Below, piece after piece: positions 58,100 to 64,000 of a stretch of 64,000 nt of DNA. The notes below the pieces were generated by a model. It saw nothing but the letters and a program-made list of their open reading frames with translations, did not search any database and was not told where the DNA came from. Source of the stretch: Sphaerisporangium viridialbum (GTDB lineage: Bacteria; Actinomycetota; Actinomycetes; Streptosporangiales; Streptosporangiaceae); NCBI RefSeq assembly GCF_049674955.1, contig NZ_CP187232.1, positions 8,618,001 through 8,682,000 of the forward strand, given 5' to 3'. Each line of letters begins with the position of its first letter. The stretch's first letter is position 1. A program made the position numbers and the translations under genes.

Positions 58100-58260
58100 C
58101 CCGACTCGGCCGAGGGCCCTACGCTAGTCGCGAGTCCTGCGGGAGGTGGCGGAGGATGCGTTACCGGCGGGCAGTGAATAAAACGGGCAGAACGTCAACT
58201 CGCAGCCGTGGCACGGCGCGGGACGCTGGAGCGGGGACAAGCTGAAGGTCGAGCCGGAAA

Positions 58261-58297
58261 ACAGTGATCGCCCGAGCTGTGCTCGGGCGATCACTGT
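58261..58297 (-). terminator. Intrinsic terminator of ilvC
   Basis: ACAGTGATCGCCCGAGC, loop TGT, and its complement form a perfect 17-bp stem 23 bp after the ilvC stop; TTTTCC follows on the minus strand. Confidence 0.92.
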
Positions 58298-58315
58298 CAT
58301 GCGGAATGGCCGAGG

Positions 58316-58434
58316 AGGGTTACTTCTCCTTGAGCCAGCTCATCATCGGGCGGAGCTTGGCGCCGGTCTTCTCGATGGGGTGCCCGGCCAGCTCCTCGCG
58401 GTACTTGCGGAAGTTGCTCTGGCCGCTGTCGAAC
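58316..58434. repeat. ilvC 3' end, right copy of the 119-bp flanking duplication
   Basis: This is the intact end of ilvC, duplicated at 56856-56974 with a single mismatch. The two copies lie 1460 bp apart as direct repeats and enclose the RHH cassette, like attL and attR of an integrated element. No integrase gene is between them. Confidence 0.92.
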
Positions 58435-59315
58435 TCGTCGACGAGCTCGCGGGCGAACTCGCCCGACTTGATCTCGCCGAGGATGCGCTCCATCTCCTTC
58501 TTGGTCTCGCTGTTGACGATGCGCGGCCCGCGCGAGTAGCCGCCGTACTCGGCGGTGTCGGAGACCGACCAGTACATCTTGGAGATGCCGCCCTCGTACA
58601 TGAGGTCGACGATGAGCTTCATCTCGTGGAGGCACTCGAAGTAGGCGACCTCGGGCTGGTAGCCCGCCTCGATCAGCGTCTCGAAGCCGGTCTTGATCAG
58701 CTCGGACACGCCGCCGCACAGCACGGCCTGCTCGCCGAACAGGTCGGTCTCGGTCTCCTCGGTGAAGGTCGTCTTCAGCGCGCCGGCGCGGGTGCCGCCG
58801 ATGGCCTTGGCGTACGAGAGCACCAGCGGCCAGGCGTCGCCGGTCGCGTCGCGCTCGACGGCGACCAGGACGGGGACGCCGCGGCCGGCGGTGAACTGCC
58901 GGCGGACCAGGTGACCCGGGCCCTTGGGCGCCACCATGGCGACGTCGACGCCCTCGGGAGCGTCGATGAGGCCGTACCGGATGTTGAGGCCGTGCCCGAA
59001 GAACAGCGCGTCGCCCTCGACGAGGTTCGGCGCGACGTGCTCGGCGTACAGGTGACGCTGGATGTGGTCGGGCGCGAGGATCATGATGAGGTCGGCCTCC
59101 TCGGCCGCCTCCCCCGGGCTGAGGACGCGCAGGCCGTCGTTCTCGGCCTTCTCGCGGCTCTTGGAGCCCTCGGGCAGGCCGACCCGGACGTCCACCCCGG
59201 AGTCGCGGAGCGACAGCGCGTGGGCGTGGCCCTGGCTGCCGTACCCGAGCACGGCCACGTGCCGACCTTGAATGATCGACAGGTCGGCGTCGTCGTCGTA
59301 GAAGATCTCAGTCAC
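58320..59315 (-). CDS. ilvC: Ketol-acid reductoisomerase IlvC
   Basis: The 331-residue enzyme isomerises and reduces acetolactate in valine, leucine and isoleucine synthesis. It has VAVLGYGSQGHAHALSLRDS with the NADPH loop, LAPDHIQRHLYAEHV, FGHGLNIRYGLIDAP, VAPKGPGHLVRRQF, the metal-binding AYFECLHEMKLIVDLMYEGG and the C-terminal knotted domain. GTG 59315 (VTEIFYDDDADLS) is the usual start. It follows ilvN by 43 bp as the third operon gene. Confidence 0.97.
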   Translation of the reverse strand: MTEIFYDDDADLSIIQGRHVAVLGYGSQGHAHALSLRDSGVDVRVGLPEGSKSREKAENDGLRVLSPGEAAEEADLIMILAPDHIQRHLYAEHVAPNLVEGDALFFGHGLNIRYGLIDAPEGVDVAMVAPKGPGHLVRRQFTAGRGVPVLVAVERDATGDAWPLVLSYAKAIGGTRAGALKTTFTEETETDLFGEQAVLCGGVSELIKTGFETLIEAGYQPEVAYFECLHEMKLIVDLMYEGGISKMYWSVSDTAEYGGYSRGPRIVNSETKKEMERILGEIKSGEFARELVDEFDSGQSNFRKYREELAGHPIEKTGAKLRPMMSWLKEK

Positions 59316-59358
59316 TAGCTTGCCTTTCGTGGTTTCGTACGGCTCGCCGGCAGCACGC

Positions 59359-59883
59359 TTACGCGCTGCGGTCCAGGGCCCGGAGCGAGCGGTCGGTGAT
59401 GGAACGGGCGCCGCGGCCGATGGCCACCATGCCCGACTGGACGAGCTCCTTGATGCCGAACGGCTCAAGCACCCTGATGAAGGCGTCGAGCTTGTCCGGC
59501 GTGCCGGTGACCTCGATGGTCACCGCGTCCGTGGCGACGTCCACGCAGCGGGCGCGGAAGAGCTGCACGAGCTCCAGCACGTGGCTGCGCGTCTCGGCGT
59601 CGGCCCGGACCTTGATCAGTGTCAGCTCCCGCTGCACGGACTGGGAGGGGTCGAGCTCGACGATCTTGATCACGTTGACCAGCTTGTTGAGCTGCTTCGT
59701 GACCTGCTCGAGCGGTAGCTCGGCGACGCTGACGACGATGGTCATCCGCGAGACGTCGGCGTGCTCCGTCGGCCCGACGGCCAGTGAGTCGATGTTGAAG
59801 CCCCGCCTGCCGAACAGCGAGGCGACCCGGGCGAGGACGCCCGGCTTGTTCTCGACGAGAACCGACAGCGTGTGGCGGCTCAT
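59359..59883 (-). CDS. ilvN: Acetolactate synthase small subunit IlvN (IlvH)
   Basis: The 174-residue regulatory subunit has the ACT-domain start MSRHTLSVLVENKPGVLARV, FGRRGFNIDSLAVGPTEHAD and the C-domain RELTLIKVRADAETRSHVLE, VTGTPDKLDAFIRVLEPFGI. It confers valine feedback inhibition on IlvB. ATG 59883 lies 40 bp after the ilvB stop. Confidence 0.97.
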   Translation of the reverse strand: MSRHTLSVLVENKPGVLARVASLFGRRGFNIDSLAVGPTEHADVSRMTIVVSVAELPLEQVTKQLNKLVNVIKIVELDPSQSVQRELTLIKVRADAETRSHVLELVQLFRARCVDVATDAVTIEVTGTPDKLDAFIRVLEPFGIKELVQSGMVAIGRGARSITDRSLRALDRSA

Positions 59884-59923
59884 GCGTTCCCTCCCGAGAA
59901 ACCCGTCAGGCGTGCGAAGCGGC

Positions 59924-61675
59924 TCACAGCAGCTCCTCGTTGTCCCACACGGGAGCCATGTCCCGAGCGATCTTGATCTCGTCGTTGCCGGTGCCGGCCG
60001 CGACCATGGGCCAGACCATCGCGTCCTTGTGGACGACGAAGTCGATGACCACGGGGACGTCGTTGATCTCCATGGCCTTGCGGATCGTCGCGTCGACGTC
60101 CTCGGGCCGCTCGCACCGCAGGCCGACACAACCGTACGCCTCCGCCAGCTTGACGAAGTCGGGGATGCGACGGACCGTCTTCAGGTCGGAGTTCGAGTAG
60201 CGCTGGTTGTAGAACAGCGTCTGCCACTGCCTGATCATGCCGAGGTTGCCGTTGTTGATGACGGCCACCTTGATCGGCACACCTTCGATCGCGCAGGTGG
60301 CGAGCTCCTGGTTGGTCATCTGGAAGCAGCCGTCGCCGTCGATGGCCCACACCGTGGCCTCGGGCTGTCCCATCTTGGCGCCCATCGCGGCCGGGACCGC
60401 GAAGCCCATGGTGCCCGCGCCGCCGGAGTTGATGAACGTGCCGGGGTTCTCGTACTTGACGAACTGCGCGGCCCACATCTGGTGCTGGCCGACTCCCGCC
60501 AGGTAGTAGGCGTCCGGCCCGACGATCTCGCTGATCCGCTCGATGACGTACTGCGGGGCCAGCGAGCCGTCCTCCGCCTTGTCGTACCCGAGGGGGTAGG
60601 TGTCCTTGTAGCCCTGGAGCGTGGTCCACCAGGCGGTGTAGTCGCCGGCGCGGCCCTCGTCGTGCTCGTGCTTGACCGCCGCGACCAGGTCGGTGAGGAC
60701 CTCGCGGCAGTCGCCCACGATCGGGACGTCCGCGTGCCGGTTCTTGGAGATCTCGGCCGGGTCGATGTCGGCGTGGATCACCTTGGCGTTCGGGGCGAAG
60801 CTGTCGAGTCTGCCGGTCACGCGGTCGTCGAAGCGGGTGCCGAGAGCGATGATCAGATCGCTGCGCTGGAGGCCGCCGACGGCCGCGACCGTGCCGTGCA
60901 TGCCGGGCATGCCGAGGTGCAGGTGGTGGCTGTCGGGGAAGGTGCCCCTGGCCGTCAGCGTGGTGACCACGGGGATGCCGGTCAGCTCGGCCAGCTCGGC
61001 CAGCTCGGCGGACGCCCGCGCCTTGTGCACGCCGCCGCCGACATAGAGCACCGGCCGCTTGGCCTCGACCAGGAGGCGCGCGGCCTCCCTGATCTGCTTG
61101 GAGTGCGGCCGGGTGACCGGGCGGTAGCCGGGCAGGCGCATGGTGGGCGGCCACGCGAAGGCGGTGGTCGCCTGGAGCGCGTCCTTGGAGATGTCGACCA
61201 CCACGGGGCCCGGGCGGCCGGTGGAGGCGATGTGGAAGGCCTCGGCGATGATCCGGGGGATCTCGTCAGCATCGGTGACCAGGAAGTTGTGCTTGGTGAT
61301 CGGCATGGTGATGCCGGAGATGTCGGCTTCCTGGAAGGCGTCCGTGCCGATCAGAGGAGCCACGACCTGGCCGGTGATCGCGACGATCGGGACCGAGTCC
61401 ATGTAGGCGTCGGAGATCGCGGTCACGAGGTTCGTGGCGCCGGGACCGCTCGTGGCCATGCAGACCCCGACGCGGCCGGTCGCCTGGGCGTACCCCTCGG
61501 CCGCGTGGCCGGCACCCTGCTCGTGGCGTACGAGCACGTGCCTGACCTTGGTGGAGTCGTAGAGCGGGTCGTAGGCGGGCAGGATGGCACCGCCGGGGAT
61601 CCCGAACACCGTGTCGACCCCGACCTGTTCCAGTGCCCTGACGAGGGCCTGCGCACCTGTCATCTCTTCGGTCAT
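59924..61675 (-). CDS. ilvB: Acetolactate synthase large subunit IlvB
   Basis: The 583-residue ThDP enzyme makes acetolactate or acetohydroxybutyrate from 2-oxoacids. Motifs include GVDTVFGIPGGAILPAYDPL, the catalytic Glu region RHEQGAGHAAEGYAQATGRV, GTRFDDRVTGRLDSFAP and the ThDP/Mg motif AIDGDGCFQMTNQEL. ATG 61675 (MTEEMTGAQALV) with AAGGAAAC upstream is favoured. ATG 61714, which follows the T-run of the attenuator directly, would add 13 residues. First gene of ilvB-ilvN-ilvC. Confidence 0.96.
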   Translation of the reverse strand: MTEEMTGAQALVRALEQVGVDTVFGIPGGAILPAYDPLYDSTKVRHVLVRHEQGAGHAAEGYAQATGRVGVCMATSGPGATNLVTAISDAYMDSVPIVAITGQVVAPLIGTDAFQEADISGITMPITKHNFLVTDADEIPRIIAEAFHIASTGRPGPVVVDISKDALQATTAFAWPPTMRLPGYRPVTRPHSKQIREAARLLVEAKRPVLYVGGGVHKARASAELAELAELTGIPVVTTLTARGTFPDSHHLHLGMPGMHGTVAAVGGLQRSDLIIALGTRFDDRVTGRLDSFAPNAKVIHADIDPAEISKNRHADVPIVGDCREVLTDLVAAVKHEHDEGRAGDYTAWWTTLQGYKDTYPLGYDKAEDGSLAPQYVIERISEIVGPDAYYLAGVGQHQMWAAQFVKYENPGTFINSGGAGTMGFAVPAAMGAKMGQPEATVWAIDGDGCFQMTNQELATCAIEGVPIKVAVINNGNLGMIRQWQTLFYNQRYSNSDLKTVRRIPDFVKLAEAYGCVGLRCERPEDVDATIRKAMEINDVPVVIDFVVHKDAMVWPMVAAGTGNDEIKIARDMAPVWDNEELL

Positions 61676-61721
61676 CGGCTCGTTTCCTTGCGTGGCTGAG
61701 CTGGGTGTGGCCATAAAAAAT

Positions 61722-61753
61722 GCCCCGCCCGCCGGGAGAGGCGGTGCTGGGGC
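61722..61753 (-). terminator. Attenuator terminator before ilvB
   Basis: On the minus strand GCCCC-AGCA-CCGCC, loop TCTCCC, GGCGG-GC-GGGGC is followed by ATTTTTT (61721-61715). It lies between the leader peptide and ilvB, so transcription can end before the structural genes. CTGGGGAC in the leader (61845-61852) can pair with GTCCCCAG just after its stop (61765-61772). Confidence 0.85.
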
Positions 61754-61778
61754 TGGCGCGCAGGCTGGGGACTCTTCG

Positions 61779-61862
61779 TCAGCGACCCGCGCGCCGGCGA
61801 AGTACTACACCGTCAAACCAGGCTCGCGAGAGCCCGGCGATGAGGTCCCCAGTGATACGCAT
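61779..61862 (-). CDS. Leader peptide of the ilvBNC attenuator (27 residues)
   Basis: From ATG 61862 to TGA 61779 the minus strand encodes MRITGDLIAGLSR, then AWFDGVVLRRRAGR. It is rich in regulatory residues, with Ile and Leu early and Val-Val-Leu near the end, the usual position for ribosome stalling. The end RRxAG is like that of the cimA leader. The ATG is about 7 bases after a -10-like element, so it may be translated from a leaderless transcript. Confidence 0.8.
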   Translation of the reverse strand: MRITGDLIAGLSRAWFDGVVLRRRAGR

Positions 61863-61868
61863 GCCGCA

Positions 61869-61899
61869 ACGATAGCCCCTGACACATCCGACGTGTCAA
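61869..61899 (-). promoter_or_regulatory. Promoter of the ilvBNC operon, with an overlapping palindrome
   Basis: TTGACA (61899-61894) and TATCGT (61874-61869) are 19 bp apart on the minus strand. TGACAC-N7-GTGTCA (61880-61898) is a perfect palindrome over the -35 element and the spacer, a possible regulator site. Confidence 0.6.
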
Positions 61900-61944
61900 A
61901 TCCCCGGACACATGTCTCACCATATGGGATGTCGGGCGGAGATG

Positions 61945-64000
61945 CTAAGCGGTGTTCTGGAGTGGCGACAGACTCGTGCGCATCAGCGAGTCGACCCCCC
62001 TCGCCGCCATGGGCCTGGCCACCAGATAGCCCTGACCTCGGGTGCAGCCCATCTCGCGCAGGAGCTCCAGCTGCTCGGGACGTTCGATGCCCTCGGCGAC
62101 GACGATCAGGCCGAGGTCGTGGCCGAGCCGCACGATCGTGCGGGTCAGCAGCGTGAGCGTCTCATCGCGGCCCAGACCCGACACGAACGACGGATCAATC
62201 TTGATCATGTCGACGGGAAGCCTGCGGAGCAGGGCGAGGGAGGCGTACCCGGTGCCGAAGTCGTCGATCGCGAGCCGCACGCCGAGGGCGCGCAGCTCCG
62301 ACAGGCGGTTGATGATCTCCTCGGCGTCCTCGACGAGCATCTCCTCGATGACCTCAAGCGTCAGGGCGCTCGCGGGCAGGCCGCTCTCGGCCAGGGCCGC
62401 CTCGACGGTCTCCACGAACCGGGGGGCGGTGATCTGGCGGCTGGAGAGGTTGAGCGAGAGCCCGATGTCCCACGACGACGCCCGCCAGTTGGCCACCTCG
62501 CGGCAGGCCTCCCGCAGGATCCACTCGCTCAGGGGGACGATCAGGCCGGTGTCCTCCGCGGCGCCGAGGAACTGCTGGGGAGGGACGAACGTGCTCCCGC
62601 GCCACCAGCGCACCAGGGCCTCCACCGCCGTCACCCGGGACGTCGCGAGGTCGACCACCGGCTGGTACTCCACGGCGAACTGGTTGGCGAGGAGGGCCCG
62701 CTGGAGGTCGGCGGCGAGCTCGAGCCGCCGTACGACGTCGGCGTGCATGTGGGCGGCGAACACCTCGACGCGGCGCCCGCCGAGCTCCTTGGCCCTCGCC
62801 ATCGCCACGTCGGCGTTGCGGATGAGGTCGCCCGCCGGGACGCCGTCCTCGGCGAACGCCACCCCGACGCTGGCGGTCAGCGCGATGTCGCGGTCGGCGA
62901 CCCTGAAGGGCTCGGAGGACACCGCGCGCACCAGCCGCTCGGCGAGGTCGATGGCGGTCTGCGCGTCGGCCGTGCCCGAGCCGCCCGACGCGGACCCGCC
63001 CGAGCTGCCGGACTCCAGGAGCACCGCGAACTCGTCGCCGCCCCAGCGAGCCAGCGTGTCGTCCGCCCGTACGGCCGCGCGCAGCCGCCGGGCGGCCTGG
63101 CTGAGCAGGTAGTCGCCGCTGGCGTGGCCCACGGAGTCGTTGACCCCGGTGAACCCGTCGAGGTCGACGAAGACCACGGCCGTGCGCCCCGTGCCCCTGC
63201 GGGCGAGCACCTCGCGGGTGCGCTCCTCGAAGTAGGCGCGGTTGGGCAGGCCGGTCACGCCGTCGTGGAAGGTCAGGTGGGCGACCTGGTTGCGCAGCGC
63301 CACCTGGTCGCTGACGTCGCGCGTGGAGATCAGGACGAGGTCCTCGCCCTCGTGCGGGTGCCGGGTGGCGACGGACTCCGCGGGCCGCCAGGTGCCGTCG
63401 GCCGCGCGCACCCGGCAGGAGACCCTGCAGGCGCCCTGGCGGTCGCCGGAGGGCTCCTCGTCGGCCGTCATCGCCCGCAGCGCCGCCTGGACGGCGGGCG
63501 AGTCCTCCGAGTGCACGTAGTCGAGGATGGAGGTGCCGATCAGCTCCTGCGGGCTGTAGCCGTACAGCGCCTCGACCCCTGACCCCATCTCGCGGACGAC
63601 CCCGTCGTGGTCGCAGACCAGGACGACGTCTCCGGCGCTCTCGGCCAGGTGGATGAGCCGGCGCTCGCCGGACTCCACGGTGCCGCGCATGCTCGCGGTC
63701 TCAAGGGCCATCACGAACACCCGGGCGAGCAGCACGAACACGACCGAGCCGCCAACGATCGGCAGCACCGCCACCGGATCGTCCAGCGGACCCGCCAGCA
63801 CGCGTACGACCAGGACGACGGCGGCGACGCCCGCCAGGGCGAGCGGCGCGCCGTCGACCACGGCGGAGGGAGTGGACCGCACCGGCTTGGTGCCGCCGCG
63901 GTTCGCCCAGGGCATGGCGGCGAGCAGCAGGAAGGCGACGGGGGCCACCATGCCCGCGATGAGCGGCGGGGTGCCTCCCACGGTCAGCCGCCCGACCGCC
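61945..64000 (-). CDS. Membrane PAS-GGDEF-EAL protein for cyclic di-GMP, N-terminus cut by window edge
   Basis: At least 684 residues are present, open to the right edge. In order they show hydrophobic helices (AGMVAPVAFLLLAAMPWA, APLALAGVAAVVLVVRVLAG, VLPIVGGSVVFVLLARVFVM), a PAS domain (RLIHLAESAGDVVLVCDHDG, YGYSPQELIG), a GGDEF domain with intact ARWGGDEFAVLLE and an RxxD inhibitory site five residues before it (RADD), a Gly/Ser insert, and an EAL domain (VEALVRWW, DDFGTGYASL). Both activities may therefore be functional. A start at 63981 (GTG) is possible, but the upstream frame still reads as membrane protein. Confidence 0.94.
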   Translation of the reverse strand, partial: AVGRLTVGGTPPLIAGMVAPVAFLLLAAMPWANRGGTKPVRSTPSAVVDGAPLALAGVAAVVLVVRVLAGPLDDPVAVLPIVGGSVVFVLLARVFVMALETASMRGTVESGERRLIHLAESAGDVVLVCDHDGVVREMGSGVEALYGYSPQELIGTSILDYVHSEDSPAVQAALRAMTADEEPSGDRQGACRVSCRVRAADGTWRPAESVATRHPHEGEDLVLISTRDVSDQVALRNQVAHLTFHDGVTGLPNRAYFEERTREVLARRGTGRTAVVFVDLDGFTGVNDSVGHASGDYLLSQAARRLRAAVRADDTLARWGGDEFAVLLESGSSGGSASGGSGTADAQTAIDLAERLVRAVSSEPFRVADRDIALTASVGVAFAEDGVPAGDLIRNADVAMARAKELGGRRVEVFAAHMHADVVRRLELAADLQRALLANQFAVEYQPVVDLATSRVTAVEALVRWWRGSTFVPPQQFLGAAEDTGLIVPLSEWILREACREVANWRASSWDIGLSLNLSSRQITAPRFVETVEAALAESGLPASALTLEVIEEMLVEDAEEIINRLSELRALGVRLAIDDFGTGYASLALLRRLPVDMIKIDPSFVSGLGRDETLTLLTRTIVRLGHDLGLIVVAEGIERPEQLELLREMGCTRGQGYLVARPMAARGVDSLMRTSLSPLQNTA

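Overview
The window is high-GC actinobacterial DNA, with GC-rich third codon positions, frequent GTG and TTG starts, and F420, HU and DUF3515 type genes. The order thiD, thiL, DUF3515, ddl, gpsA, plsC, guanylyltransferase, hup, leuD, leuC, IclR resembles the neighbourhood of ndgR in Streptomyces. The general look (CBM2 protein, citramalate synthase, XRE/GNAT islet) fits a filamentous actinomycete, possibly Streptosporangiales; the family is inferred, not shown.

Layout. 1-8993: thiL, a membrane-anchored CBM2 protein and thiD; an Lrp-type sensor domain and a DUF3515 lipoprotein; then gpsA, a PLP lyase and ddl, with plsC and the F420-pathway guanylyltransferase divergent from each other. 9013-12349: a TetR-controlled DHA2 exporter, a small cold-shock-like protein and HU. 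12517-15587: leuC, leuD and a small partner, opposite the IclR regulator NdgR. 15725-24923: an acidic orphan protein, two tRNA-Glu(CTC) and one tRNA-Gln(CTG), an M3 oligopeptidase, gltX, an FAH hydrolase, L31 type B, an unusual His/Gly-rich heme-oxygenase-like protein and a WYL regulator. 25010-34659 is more accessory: a second exporter, a secreted heparinase-like lyase, Nudix, a secreted orphan, an IS remnant, GNAT/XRE, and a TetR/LLM pair. 34709-40495: cimA, ilvE and leuB around an O-methyltransferase and a Uma2 nuclease-like protein. 40566-45804: a complete sugar uptake cassette (ROK repressor, binding protein, ATPase, permease, ROK kinase). 46386-56733: serA, an SseB-like protein, a GPH symporter, a PadR-controlled ABC exporter, an FHA protein and a D,D-carboxypeptidase. 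56856-64000: a two-gene cassette between two copies of the ilvC 3' end, then the ilvB-ilvN-ilvC operon and a GGDEF/EAL protein cut by the right edge.

Branched-chain amino acid synthesis is the main theme: leuCD, cimA, ilvE, leuB and ilvBNC all lie here at four separate places. Two of these units carry leader-peptide attenuators. The one before cimA encodes MFYGLLIISRRAG and is followed by a hairpin with a T-run. The one before ilvB encodes a 27-residue peptide with Val-Val-Leu and starts almost at the predicted transcription start. leuC faces ndgR across an unusual 37-nt imperfect direct repeat.

The best candidates for something new are (1) the RHH-protein plus 253-residue protein cassette flanked by a 119-bp duplication of the ilvC 3' end, (2) the Leu-Leu-Ile-Ile leader of cimA, and (3) tandem or near-tandem duplications that include the stop codon at six gene ends.
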